A stretch of 64,000 nucleotides of DNA from Halorubrum aethiopicum (GCF_001542905.1 NZ_LOAJ01000001.1:2418001-2482000), one strand, 5' to 3'. Shown: positions 1-8,511, numbered from the stretch's first letter. The notes: generated by a model from the sequence alone, not told the origin. Program-made: numbers and translations.

Positions 1-357
1 ACGACCTTCTTCGTCACGTCCGCGGACTCCTCGACGCTCGCCGTCTCGATGATGACGACCGGCGGGAAGGCCAAGCCGTCGAACATCAACCGGATCTTCT
101 GGGGCGTCGTCCTCGGGATGACCGCGGCGATCCTGATGATCCTCGGCGGCACCGGCAGCGCGAACACGCTCCAGCAGGCGGCGATCATCACCGGAACGCC
201 GTTCGCCTTCGTCTGCTTCCTCGCGATGTTGGCGCTGATCAAGGACTTCGGCGAGAACTACGATCAGGTGCTCTTCCAGAACGACACCGTGTTGTACGGA
301 TCGAAGGACGACTCCGGATCGGGGTCCGGGTCCGTCGCCGGGTCCGACGACGACTGA
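1..357 (+). CDS. BCCT-family transporter, C-terminal end (5' truncated by window)
   Basis: The reading frame is open from base 1 and ends at a TGA at 355-357, so this is the last 118 residues of a longer protein. The start TTFFVTSADSSTLAVSMM matches the conserved TM segment of betaine/carnitine/choline (BCCT) transporters, where FFVTS.DS precedes a short loop. Two further hydrophobic segments follow, about residues 31-49 and 61-83, then an acidic Gly/Ser/Asp-rich cytoplasmic tail typical of haloarchaeal proteins. BCCT carriers use Na+ or H+ gradients to import glycine betaine, ectoine or related solutes. The next genes resemble solute and diamino-acid catabolism, so the substrate could be a solute used as food as well as for osmotic balance (inference). 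Confidence 0.85.
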   Translation, partial: TTFFVTSADSSTLAVSMMTTGGKAKPSNINRIFWGVVLGMTAAILMILGGTGSANTLQQAAIITGTPFAFVCFLAMLALIKDFGENYDQVLFQNDTVLYGSKDDSGSGSGSVAGSDDD

Positions 358-455
358 ATCGGCCGGCGACCGAATCGACCGACGAAGGAAGCGGCCGGCG
401 TTTCCCGCCCGTTCCGCTCGCGTCCCCGTTCGCCCGCTCGCGCGTCGGGAGAAGG

Positions 456-487
456 TTTTAATGGACACTGTACACACTTACTGTGTA
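456..487 (+). promoter_or_regulatory. TATA box and dyad over the start codon of the class III aminotransferase
   Basis: A TATA-like TTTTAA lies at 457-462, about 25-30 bases before the ATG at 487, implying a leaderless or nearly leaderless mRNA. Between it and the gene is a perfect inverted repeat, TACACA (471-476), five-base spacer, TGTGTA (482-487). Its right arm includes the A of the start codon. A dyad at the expected transcription start would suit repressor binding; the regulator is unknown. Confidence 0.55.
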
Positions 488-1848
488 TGGACAGGGACAC
501 TGCGGAGCCGGACGCCGGCGGTCTGCCGGGTCCGAACGCCGAGAAATGGGTGGAACGCTACGGCGAGCACGCCGCGCCCAGCGAGTACTCCCACGAGTTC
601 GTCTGGGACGTCACCCGCGAGGCCGACGGCCCCTTCGTCACCGACGTCGACGGCAACGTCCTCATGGACTTCACGTGCCACATCGGGGCCGCGCCGCTCG
701 GCTACAACAACGAGAAGGTGCTCGGCACGCTCCGGGAGTTCGACCTCGTCGAGCCGATGAAGATCGCGGGCCAGGACATGTACTTCGGCTCCGGACCGGA
801 CCCCGACGACGCGCCGTTCCCCGGATCGGCCCAGCTGATGGAGCGGCTCACGGAGGTCTCCGCGACGTTCGGGCTCGACACCGTCTTCCTCTCGAACTCC
901 GGGGCGGAGGCGATCGAGAACGCGATGAAGGTCGCTCACGACCACAAGCCGGCCGCGAAGTACGGCTTCGCGTTCGGCGGGAGCTTCCACGGCCGGACCC
1001 TCGGAACGCTCTCTCTCACCAACTCCAAGGACGTGTACACCCGCCACTACCCGGAGGTCGCCGGGATCGAGACGGTGCCGTTCTGCGCGGATCGCGAGTG
1101 TACCGCCGAGACGTGCGACTGCGGCTTCTTCGCCGGCGGCGGCTCCCAGTTGCGGAACGCGCTCTCTCCGGAGGGCGGCCACGTCGACCCCGCGGAGGTC
1201 GCGTTCGTCGTCCTCGAGCCCATCCAGGGCGTCGGCGGCTACCGCTTCCCGAGCGAGTCGTTCATGGCGGAGGTCGGCGCGGTGACCGACGAGTACGACA
1301 TCCCCCTGATCGTCGACGAGATCCAGTCCGGCGTCGGCCGCACCGGAACGTTCTGGGCGTCGGAGCACTACGACCTCGAACCCGACGTGATCGGGGCGGC
1401 GAAGGCGCTCCGGGTCGGCGCGACCGTCGGCCGCTCGGAGCTGTTCCCCGACGAGAAGAACCGGCTCGGCTCCACGTTCGGCGGCGGCGACCTCCTCGGG
1501 TCGATGATGGGCGCGCTCACGATCGAGGCGATAGAGGAGCACGACCTGCTCGCGAACGCGCGGACGCGCGGCCGGCAAGCGAAGGAACTGCTCGCGGACG
1601 ACGCGGGCGACCACGTGGTCGACGTGCGCGGGAAGGGGCTCATGCTCGCCGTCGAGTTCGACACGCCGGAACGCCGCGGCGAGGTCGTCAGGGAGGCGCT
1701 GGAGCGCGGCCTCCTCACGCTCGGCTGCGGCAAGAAGACGATCCGGCTTCTCCCCCCGCTCGACTCGACGGAACGCGAGATCGACCTGGGGATCTCGATC
1801 TTCCTCGACGCGGTCGCGGCCGCGGGACCGACGCCGACGACCGCCTGA
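487..1848 (+). CDS. Class III PLP-dependent aminotransferase (candidate 2,4-diaminobutyrate/omega-amino acid transaminase)
   Basis: A 453-residue protein with the class III (GABA/acetylornithine/diaminobutyrate) aminotransferase layout: an N-terminal segment with GNVLMDFTCHIGAAPLGY, the PLP phosphate site around SNSGAEAIENAMKVA, GSFHGRT, the Asp-containing VDEIQSGVGRTG, the Schiff-base lysine at K306 in AAKAL, and STFGGG. The ATG at 487 is placed by the TATA box and the conserved N-terminus. Such enzymes move an omega-amino group to 2-oxoglutarate or pyruvate. The exact substrate cannot be read from sequence. Beside a BCCT transporter, an M20 amidohydrolase and a DoeA/EutD-like protein, a DoeD-type role (2,4-diaminobutyrate to aspartate semialdehyde) is plausible; GABA or ornithine transamination are alternatives. 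Confidence 0.85.
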   Translation: MDRDTAEPDAGGLPGPNAEKWVERYGEHAAPSEYSHEFVWDVTREADGPFVTDVDGNVLMDFTCHIGAAPLGYNNEKVLGTLREFDLVEPMKIAGQDMYFGSGPDPDDAPFPGSAQLMERLTEVSATFGLDTVFLSNSGAEAIENAMKVAHDHKPAAKYGFAFGGSFHGRTLGTLSLTNSKDVYTRHYPEVAGIETVPFCADRECTAETCDCGFFAGGGSQLRNALSPEGGHVDPAEVAFVVLEPIQGVGGYRFPSESFMAEVGAVTDEYDIPLIVDEIQSGVGRTGTFWASEHYDLEPDVIGAAKALRVGATVGRSELFPDEKNRLGSTFGGGDLLGSMMGALTIEAIEEHDLLANARTRGRQAKELLADDAGDHVVDVRGKGLMLAVEFDTPERRGEVVREALERGLLTLGCGKKTIRLLPPLDSTEREIDLGISIFLDAVAAAGPTPTTA

Positions 1849-1902
1849 GACGCCGGGTTCGGTCGAACTGGTCGGGGACGTTCGGACCGTTCGGAAACGA
1901 GA

Positions 1903-3135
1903 CTACCCCTCGAGCGACCGCGACGCCACCGCGACGCCGTCGAGGTCGGCGAGCGCGTCGAGCGTCCCGCGGAGGTGATCGGGGCCGCTGCCCTCGATCC
2001 GTACGGTCACGGGGACTCGGTTCGGGTCGTCGCTCCGCCGGCGTTCCCCCCGCTCGAACCCGTCGAGCTCCGCCCCGCGGTCCGCGACCGCGTCGGTGAG
2101 ATCGCCGAGCGCGCGCGGCCAGCCGTCGACGAGGAGGCGGGCCTCGGCGTAGCGGCCGAGCTCGGCGAGGCCGGTCCGGGTCAGCTCCGCGTGGTCGGTG
2201 AGGTTCACGTTGCCGCCGGAGACGACCGCCGCGACGTGTTCACCCGTCACGTCGAGGTCGTCGGAGCAGAGCGCGGCGACCGGCGCGGCCCCCGCGGCCT
2301 CCGCGACCGTCTTCGCCCGCTCGGCGAGCAAGGTGACGGCGACGGACAGCTCCCGGTCGGTGACGGCGACGACCTCGTCGACTCGCTCGCGGACGACCCG
2401 CCACGTCGTCTCGAGCATCCGGGTGTCGGCGATACCCTCGGCGACCGTGTCCACGTCCGAGAGCTCGACGAGCTCGTCCCGCTCGATCGAGGGCTTGGCG
2501 TGAAGCGCGCCCTCCGGCTGGACGCCCACGACGCGGACGTCGTCGTCGGCCGCGAGCAGTGCGGTCGCGACCCCGGATATCAGCCCGCCGCCGCCGATGG
2601 CGACACAGACCGTGTCGATCTCGGGGTACTGCTCGCGGAGTTCGAGCCCGACGGTCCCCTGGCCGGCGATCACCGCCTCGTCGTCGAACGGGTGGACGAA
2701 GGTCCGGCCGGTCGCCTCCGCGCGATCGAGCGCGTGCTCGTAGGCCCGCTCGTAGATATCTCCCTCGACGACGACGGTCGCGCCGTACCCCCGCGTGGCC
2801 TCGATCTTCGAGGCGGGCGTCACCTCGGGGACGACGATCTCCGCGTCGATCCCGAGCAGCTCGCCCGCGAGCGCGACTCCCTGCGCGTGGTTGCCCGCGC
2901 TCGCCGCGATGACGCCGGCGTCGCGCTCGGCGGGCGAGAGCCGGGCCATCGCGTTGTACGCCCCGCGGATCTTGAACGAGCCGGTCCGCTGGTGATTCTC
3001 GAGTTTGAGCCCGACCGAGGCCGCGCCGCTCCGCTCGGTGAACGTTCGCGACCGGTCGAGCGGGGTCCGGTGGGCGACGCCGTCGAGGCGCTCGCGGGCC
3101 GCCTCCACGTCCCCGATCGAGACCGGAGCCGTCAT
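1903..3135 (-). CDS. ilvA: Threonine ammonia-lyase-like PLP enzyme (IlvA/EutB-type) with C-terminal ACT-like domain
   Basis: 410 residues of fold-type II PLP lyase. The catalytic lysine is K55 in TGSFKIRGAYNAM, SAGNHAQG binds PLP/substrate, and GGGGLISG is the phosphate loop. The last 80 or so residues (VPVTVRIEGSGPDHLRGTLDAL) look like an ACT-type regulatory domain, as in catabolic threonine deaminases. The ATG overlaps the stop of the upstream M20 gene (ATGA), so the two are translationally coupled. Normal IlvA deaminates threonine to 2-oxobutyrate. In hydroxyectoine-degrading bacteria a related enzyme, EutB, acts on the hydroxylated intermediate. Coupling to an amidohydrolase near a DoeA/EutD homologue makes a EutB-like job worth considering, but the ACT domain argues for ordinary threonine or serine deamination. 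Confidence 0.85.
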   Translation of the reverse strand: MTAPVSIGDVEAARERLDGVAHRTPLDRSRTFTERSGAASVGLKLENHQRTGSFKIRGAYNAMARLSPAERDAGVIAASAGNHAQGVALAGELLGIDAEIVVPEVTPASKIEATRGYGATVVVEGDIYERAYEHALDRAEATGRTFVHPFDDEAVIAGQGTVGLELREQYPEIDTVCVAIGGGGLISGVATALLAADDDVRVVGVQPEGALHAKPSIERDELVELSDVDTVAEGIADTRMLETTWRVVRERVDEVVAVTDRELSVAVTLLAERAKTVAEAAGAAPVAALCSDDLDVTGEHVAAVVSGGNVNLTDHAELTRTGLAELGRYAEARLLVDGWPRALGDLTDAVADRGAELDGFERGERRRSDDPNRVPVTVRIEGSGPDHLRGTLDALADLDGVAVASRSLEG

Positions 3136-4472
3136 CGATCGGCGTCGGTCCCCGTCGAACCGCCGTCCGTCGTCGGGACGTCGCCGTCGGCCGAAACGTC
3201 GCCGCCTTCGACGCCGAGGATCGCCTCCGTCAACACCCCGACGCCGATCGGCAGGCTCTCCTCGTCGACGTCGAACGTCGGGGAGTGGTGACCGGTGGGG
3301 TGGTCGGTGCCGACGATCATGTACGTCGCGAGCCCGCCGTTCGACTGGACGCGGTCCATCAGGTACGTGGCGTCCTCGCTCGCGCCGAAGTCCGCGACCG
3401 GCAGCACCTCGGTCACGCCCTCGATCCCCTCGGCGACGGAGGCGACGTGGTCGGCGAGTTCGGGGTCGCTGTCCGCCCGCGGGCACTCGGTCGTGACCTC
3501 GAACTCGAGTTCGCAGCCGTGCGACTCCGCAGCCCCGCGGAACGCCCGTTTCAGCCTGGACTTTCCGTACTCCTTGAGCGCCGTCGTCTCGCCGCGGGCC
3601 TCCGCCTCGACGCGCGCGCGGTCGGCGATCACGTTGCTCGCGCTCCCCGCCTCCGCGTAGCCCACGTTCACGCGGGTCATCCCCTCGCTGTGTCTGGGGA
3701 TCCCGTACGCGTTCGAGATGGCGGTGCCGAGCGCCTGCATCGCGTTGTCGCCCTCCTCGGGGGACTTGCCGGCGTGCGCCGAGGTGCCGCGAAAGACGGC
3801 CTCGACGTGGGCGATCGCGAGCGCCCGCTCGATGCCGGCGACGACCCGTCCGGTGGGGTGGCCGAGGCCGACGTGGACCGCGAACAGGTAGTCGATCCCC
3901 TCGATGAACCGGCTCTCCGCCATCGGGTGGCCGCCGCCGCCGAGCTCCTCGGCGGGCTGGAAGAAGACCACGAGCCGGCCGGAGAAGTCGCTCTCCTTCA
4001 CGGCCTCCAGCGTCGCGAGCCCCATGGTCATGTGGGCGTCGTGACCGCAGGCGTGCATCACGCCGTCGACGTCCGACCGGAACCCCTCGCGGGCGGGAAC
4101 GTGATCTTCGTCGTCCGACTCCTCGATGAACAGGCCGTCGATGTCGACCCTGAGCCCGACGGTCGGCCCCTCGCCGCGCTCGAGGACGGCCACGCAGCCG
4201 GTGACTCCCCCCGCGGTCCGTTCGAGCACGTCCTCGCGCGCGCCGAGGTCGCGGGCGCGGTCGACCCACATCTCGTAGGCGTCGTCATCGAGGACGCCCA
4301 TCCGGTCGTCGGGGTCGTACGCCTCCCTCCCGACCGCGAGCTCGTCGACGCCGATCCGCTCTATCTCCTCGACCAGCCGGCTCGTCGTGTAGAACTCGCG
4401 CCAGCCGGGCTCGGGGTGTTCGTGAAGCCCTCGGCGCGTCTCGACCAGCCGCTCCGCCACGGGTCGTGTCAT
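3132..4472 (-). CDS. M20-family amidohydrolase / amino-acid deacylase (AbgA-like)
   Basis: 446 residues. The M20D signature is present: GLRVDIDGL (metal Asp), HACGHDAHM with H140, C142 and H144 as metal-site residues, and PAEE with E175/E176 as general base and ligand. A dimerisation insert and the second half with the late metal His (HHSPTFDVDE) follow. The overall look is close to p-aminobenzoyl-glutamate hydrolase subunit A and indole-acetyl-amino-acid hydrolases, which remove an acyl group from an amino acid. ATG at 4472 is preceded by a TATA-like CTTAAG near 4498-4503, implying a leaderless transcript. It is first in a two-gene operon with the coupled lyase at 1903-3135. It could supply the deacetylase step of ectoine breakdown in place of the M14-type DoeB (inference). 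The acidic 25-residue tail is low complexity. Confidence 0.85.
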   Translation of the reverse strand: MTRPVAERLVETRRGLHEHPEPGWREFYTTSRLVEEIERIGVDELAVGREAYDPDDRMGVLDDDAYEMWVDRARDLGAREDVLERTAGGVTGCVAVLERGEGPTVGLRVDIDGLFIEESDDEDHVPAREGFRSDVDGVMHACGHDAHMTMGLATLEAVKESDFSGRLVVFFQPAEELGGGGHPMAESRFIEGIDYLFAVHVGLGHPTGRVVAGIERALAIAHVEAVFRGTSAHAGKSPEEGDNAMQALGTAISNAYGIPRHSEGMTRVNVGYAEAGSASNVIADRARVEAEARGETTALKEYGKSRLKRAFRGAAESHGCELEFEVTTECPRADSDPELADHVASVAEGIEGVTEVLPVADFGASEDATYLMDRVQSNGGLATYMIVGTDHPTGHHSPTFDVDEESLPIGVGVLTEAILGVEGGDVSADGDVPTTDGGSTGTDADR

Positions 4473-4596
4473 GTGAGTCCGTGGCGCTCGGACGCACTTA
4501 AGCGTACACGATGATCGTATATGAAGACTACAAAAAAGGTAAGTACCGGTCCGGCGAATCCCCGGACGTCACCGCCATCGAGCGGCGAATCCACCA

Positions 4597-5577
4597 ATGA
4601 GCGACCAGCCAGATGTCGTCGTCCTCCGCGAGGGGACCGAGGGACTGTCGATGGGATCGTACGCCGAGACGCTCCGCGAGCGCCTGCCCGACCGCGAGGT
4701 CGCGCTGGCGCGGACGCCCGCGGAGGAGCGCGAACTCGTCCCGCGGGCGCGGGTCGTCACCGGGATCACGGTCGAGGAGGCGCAGATCGCCGACGCCGAC
4801 CGCCTGGAGCTGTTCGCGTGTACCTTCGCCGGCACCGACCACGTCCCCGTCGAGGCGCTCACGGACCGCGGCGTGGCCGTCACCAACGCCGGCGGGATCC
4901 ACGCGCCGGGGATCGCGGAGCAGTCCATCGCCAACATGCTCGTGTTCGCCCGCCGGCTCCACGAGGGGTGGCGGCGCAAGTCGAACGCGGAGTGGCGGCA
5001 CTTCCAGTCGTACGAGTTCACGGGCAGCACCGTCACCGTGATCGGGCTCGGCTCCATCGGCCAGCACGTCGTCGAGCGCCTCGAGGGGTTCGACGTGGAG
5101 ACGATCGGAGTCCGCTACACCCCCTCGAAAGGCGGCCCGACCGACGAGGTCGTCGGCTTCGAGGAGGACGCCATCCACGACGCCCTCTCCCGCAGCGACT
5201 ACGTCGTCGTCGCGTGCCCGCTCAACGACCTCACGCGCGGGCTGATCGGCGAGGCGGAGCTGGCGACGCTGCCGCCGCACGCCGTCGTCGTCAACGCCGC
5301 CCGCGGCGGGATCGTCGACACCGACGCCCTGGTGTCCGCGCTCCGCTCCAGCGGGCTCCGCGGGGCCGCCCTCGACGTGACCGACCCCGAGCCGCTGCCC
5401 GCGGACCACCCGCTCTGGGACCTCGAGAACTGCCTGGTCACGCCCCACACCGGCGGTCACACGCCGAAACACTGGGACCGGCTCGCCGACATCGTCGCCG
5501 ACAACGTCGCCGCGCTCGACGCCGGCGGCGACCCCGCCGACCTCCGGAACCTCGTCGCCGCGCCCGACGGGGACTGA
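4597..5577 (+). CDS. D-isomer-specific 2-hydroxyacid dehydrogenase
   Basis: A 326-residue NAD(P)-dependent dehydrogenase of the D-lactate/phosphoglycerate/glyoxylate reductase family. The Rossmann motif GLGSIG is central. The catalytic Arg lies in NAARGGIVD, the Glu in DVTDPEPLP, and the His in TPHTGGHT. It oxidises a D-2-hydroxyacid to the 2-oxoacid or the reverse; the family does not fix the substrate. It is transcribed divergently from the M20-lyase operon with 124 bp between starts, so shared control is possible. Its place among amino-acid-degrading genes suggests handling of a 2-oxoacid product (inference). Confidence 0.85.
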   Translation: MSDQPDVVVLREGTEGLSMGSYAETLRERLPDREVALARTPAEERELVPRARVVTGITVEEAQIADADRLELFACTFAGTDHVPVEALTDRGVAVTNAGGIHAPGIAEQSIANMLVFARRLHEGWRRKSNAEWRHFQSYEFTGSTVTVIGLGSIGQHVVERLEGFDVETIGVRYTPSKGGPTDEVVGFEEDAIHDALSRSDYVVVACPLNDLTRGLIGEAELATLPPHAVVVNAARGGIVDTDALVSALRSSGLRGAALDVTDPEPLPADHPLWDLENCLVTPHTGGHTPKHWDRLADIVADNVAALDAGGDPADLRNLVAAPDGD

Positions 5578-5661
5578 GCGATCCGGTCCCGGAGGAGGAG
5601 CCGCCGACCGCCGTCCGTCTTTAATACCTCAGCGAGCGTATGCGTCCCCGGTGTACTATCA

Positions 5662-6198
5662 ATGGAAACCGACCGGTCAACCGCCGGAGACGCCGTCGAT
5701 GCCGTCGACGCCGTCGTCGAGGAGCCGACGAACGACCCGCTCGCGGGAGAGGAATCGACGGACGTGGAGGCGACGAGCGGGATCGACGAGACGGAGACGA
5801 CCGGATCGGGAACGACCGCCGATACGGCGACCGGTACCGGGCTCGAACCCGCCGTCGCGGGCGCGCTCAGCTACCTGCTCGGACCGATCACGGGCGTGTT
5901 GTTCTACGTCTTGGAGCCCGAGGACGCCTTCGTCCGGTTCCACGCCGTCCAGAGCACGCTGGTCTTCGGCGGGCTGTTCGTCGCCTCGATGGTCCTCTCG
6001 GTCGTCCTGACGCTGGTGTCGTTCGTCCCCGGCGTCGGCTGGATCGCGGCGGCGGTACTGGGGATCGGAAGCCTGCTCCTCACGCCGGTCGCGTTCCTCG
6101 CGTGGGCGTTCCTGATGTACGAGGCGTACCAGGGAGAGGAGTACGCGGTGCCGCTCGTGGGCTCGTACGCCCGACGGTACGCGGCCGTCGGCGAGTGA
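5662..6198 (+). CDS. DUF4870/Tic20-like small membrane protein
   Basis: 178 residues. The first 65 or so are acidic and disordered, rich in Asp, Glu, Thr. The rest holds three to four hydrophobic segments beginning ALSYLLGPITGVLFYVLEPEDAFVRFHAVQS, a pattern typical of DUF4870 proteins: a first TM helix, a conserved F-x-R-F-H-A-x-Q loop, then two more helices and YEAYQGEEYAVPLVG near the end. The role is unknown in the family. ATG 5662 is preceded by a TTTAATA TATA-like box at 5621-5627. The next gene is convergent, ending 28 bp away. Confidence 0.75.
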   Translation: METDRSTAGDAVDAVDAVVEEPTNDPLAGEESTDVEATSGIDETETTGSGTTADTATGTGLEPAVAGALSYLLGPITGVLFYVLEPEDAFVRFHAVQSTLVFGGLFVASMVLSVVLTLVSFVPGVGWIAAAVLGIGSLLLTPVAFLAWAFLMYEAYQGEEYAVPLVGSYARRYAAVGE

Positions 6199-6225
6199 GC
6201 CGGCCGACCCGAGCCCGGTCCCTCC

Positions 6226-7404
6226 TCACGCCGTGAACAGCCGGCGCGGGAAGTCCGCGAGCGTCTCCGCACCCGTCGAGGTGACCCGGAACGTCTCGCT
6301 GAGTTCGACGCCGAACTCGTCCTCCCACAGGCCGGGGATCATGTGGAAGGTCATCCCCTCCTCCATGACGGTCTCGTCGCCGGGGCGGATGCTGGCGGTG
6401 TGCTCGCCCCAGTCCGGCGGGTAGCCGAGCCCCATCGAGTAGCCGATGCGGTCCTCCTTCTCGACGCCGTACTGCGCTATCGTCTCGCGCCACTCCCGCT
6501 CGACGCGCTCGCAGGTGACGCCGGGCTCGACGACGTCGAGCGCGGCCTCGATCCCCTCGACGACGACGTCCGCGGTCTCCTCGATGGCGTCCGGCGGGTC
6601 GCCGACGAACGTCGTCCGCGCGAGCGGCGAGTGGTAGCGGTGGCGACACCCCGACAGCTCGATGAGGACGGGGTCGCCCTCCTCGAACTCGCGGTCGGTC
6701 CAGGTGAGGTGCGGCGTCCCCGTGTGGTCGCCGGAGGGCATGAGCGGGACGATCGCGGGGTAGTCGCCGCCGTACTCGTCGGTGCCGCGGACCAGACGGT
6801 CGTAGATCGCGGCGGCGGCCTCGTACTCCGGGACGCCGGCCTCGATGGCGTCGAGCCCCGCGAGCATCGCCTCCTCGGAGATGCGGGCGGCCTCCTCCAT
6901 GTACTCGATCTCGCGGTCGGACTTGTGTATCCGGAGCCAGTTCACGAGGAGGTCGGCGTCGACGAACTCCGCGTTCGGGAGCTGCGACTGGAGCCGGGTG
7001 TACGACTTCGCCGTGAAGTAGGCGGCGTCCATCTCGAGGCCGATCCGGCCGGCGTCGACCTCCAGGTCCTCGAGCACGTCCGCGAGGAAGTCCATCGGGT
7101 GGAGGTCGTACGGCGAGTGGACGTGGTCGTCGCTGTACGCCCGCATGTTCTCCTCGGCGAGCCACGTCGTGGCGCGCGCCCCGTTGCGGTCCATGTCGCG
7201 GCCGACCCACACCGGCTCGGGGTAGTCGCGCGTGACGACGACGGCCTGGTGGACGTAGAAGGACCAGCCGTCGTACCCCGCGAGGTAGTTCATGTTCGCC
7301 GGGTCCGCGACGACGACCGCGTCGAGGTCGCGCTCGTGGAGGCGTTCCTTGGTGCGTTCGACCCGCGATTCGTACTCCGACCGTGGGAAGACATCCTGTG
7401 GCAT
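6226..7404 (-). CDS. doeA: Ectoine hydrolase-like protein (DoeA/EutD) of the M24 fold lacking metal ligands
   Basis: 392 residues with an N-terminal creatinase-like domain and a C-terminal pita-bread (M24) domain. The N-terminal block YDGWSFYVHQ followed by a DxNGA stretch and HPMDFL is what I recall as diagnostic of ectoine hydrolases DoeA/EutD rather than prolidases. The five M24 metal ligands are mostly gone: the DFG-type Asp is E249 (VLIELSG), the second Asp is lost (YHSPLARTTFVG), the GHGIG His is Tyr (GYSMG), and the EPG Glu is Ile (MIPGLW). This matches the metal-free ectoine hydrolase, which uses a Glu near this position for a covalent intermediate. ATG 7404 fits the TATA-like AATATTTTAC at 7440-7450; the upstream GTG at 7434 would fall too close to it. 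A prolidase-like pseudoenzyme is the alternative. Confidence 0.72.
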   Translation of the reverse strand: MPQDVFPRSEYESRVERTKERLHERDLDAVVVADPANMNYLAGYDGWSFYVHQAVVVTRDYPEPVWVGRDMDRNGARATTWLAEENMRAYSDDHVHSPYDLHPMDFLADVLEDLEVDAGRIGLEMDAAYFTAKSYTRLQSQLPNAEFVDADLLVNWLRIHKSDREIEYMEEAARISEEAMLAGLDAIEAGVPEYEAAAAIYDRLVRGTDEYGGDYPAIVPLMPSGDHTGTPHLTWTDREFEEGDPVLIELSGCRHRYHSPLARTTFVGDPPDAIEETADVVVEGIEAALDVVEPGVTCERVEREWRETIAQYGVEKEDRIGYSMGLGYPPDWGEHTASIRPGDETVMEEGMTFHMIPGLWEDEFGVELSETFRVTSTGAETLADFPRRLFTA

Positions 7405-7485
7405 GGTCCGGGCTCTACCGGTCGTCTCTCGCACGGATGTAAAATATTTCGTGTATCAGAACTACGGAAACCGTTTATTCTCGCC

Positions 7486-7500
7486 GGGGGCGACGCCCCC
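7486..7500. repeat. Perfect 7-1-7 GC palindrome between doeA-like gene and asparaginase gene
   Basis: GGGGGCG-A-CGCCCCC at 7486-7500 lies between the divergent doeA-like (start 7404) and asparaginase (start 7546) genes, about 14 bases before the TATA-like ACTTATA at 7514-7520. With only one spacer base it is more likely a protein-binding dyad than an RNA hairpin. Confidence 0.5.
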
Positions 7501-7545
7501 GCGGCGGGAGGAATACTTATACGAGTCCGCTAGCCAGGGGGTGAC

Positions 7546-8511
7546 ATGACAGTCACTGTCGTCTCCACCGGCGGCACGATCGCCTCGACGCCGGACGCCG
7601 GCGGGGACGCGAGCCCGGAACTCACCGGCGAGGACCTCGTCTCCGCCGTTCCCGAACTGGCCGACGTGGCGGACGTCGACACGGCGGAGTTCTCCAACGT
7701 CCCGAGCGCGCACTTCACGGTCGAGCAGATGGGAGACCTCGCCCGGTTCCTCGCGGAGCTGGACGGGGACGCCGACGTCGAGGGGATCGTCGTCACGCAG
7801 GGGACGGACGTGCTCGAGGAGTCGGCGTACTTCGTCGACCTCTGTTATCGCGGCGAGACGCCGGTAGTCTTCACGGGCGCGATGCGGAACCCGTCGCTCC
7901 CGAGCCCGGACGGCCCCGCCAACCTCCTCGCGAGCGTGAGAACGGCGACGAGCGAGCGCGCCGCCGGGCGGGTCCTCGTCGCGTTCAACGACCGGATCCA
8001 CGCGGCCCGGGAGGTGACGAAGACGAACTCGATGAACCTCGACACGTTCCGGTCGCCGGAGTTCGGCCCGCTCGGCGTCGTCGACGAGTCGCGCGTCACG
8101 TGGCGGCGGACGCCCGAGTCGCCCGACCCGGATCTCGACGTGGAATACGACGACCTCACGAACGACGTACACGCCGTCTCCGTGACCGCGGACATGCCGC
8201 CGGAACAGCTCGCTCCCGCCCGCGAGGGCGACGCGCTCTGTCTCGCGGCGACGGGTGCCGGCCACGTCCCGCCGACGATCATTCCCGAGTTGGAGTCGGT
8301 CGCCGAAAACGGCGTCCCGATCGTCGCGACCACGCGGTGTCCGGAGGGCCGGCTCGCGCGGGACACCTACGGCTTCCGCGGCAGCGAGCAGACCCTCCAG
8401 GAGATCGGGTGTTACTACAGCGACCTGAACCTCCAGAAGACGCGGATCCGCGCGATAGCCGGGCTCGCGGCTGGGCGTCTCGACGACGTCTTCGAACGAC
8501 CGGGGGAGTGA
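7546..8511 (+). CDS. ansA: L-asparaginase (type I/II family)
   Basis: 321 residues. The N-terminal STGGTIAST carries the nucleophilic Thr (T11). The second catalytic block VTQGTDVLEE holds the Thr-Asp pair, and a Lys in REVTKTNSMNLDTF completes the site. It hydrolyses L-asparagine to aspartate and ammonia in the cytoplasm. There is no signal peptide. ATG 7546 lies 26 bases after a TATA-like ACTTATA, with GGGGGTGAC just before the start. It is divergent from the ectoine-hydrolase-like gene. Aspartate is also the end product of ectoine breakdown, so the grouping may be functional (inference). Confidence 0.88.
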   Translation: MTVTVVSTGGTIASTPDAGGDASPELTGEDLVSAVPELADVADVDTAEFSNVPSAHFTVEQMGDLARFLAELDGDADVEGIVVTQGTDVLEESAYFVDLCYRGETPVVFTGAMRNPSLPSPDGPANLLASVRTATSERAAGRVLVAFNDRIHAAREVTKTNSMNLDTFRSPEFGPLGVVDESRVTWRRTPESPDPDLDVEYDDLTNDVHAVSVTADMPPEQLAPAREGDALCLAATGAGHVPPTIIPELESVAENGVPIVATTRCPEGRLARDTYGFRGSEQTLQEIGCYYSDLNLQKTRIRAIAGLAAGRLDDVFERPGE

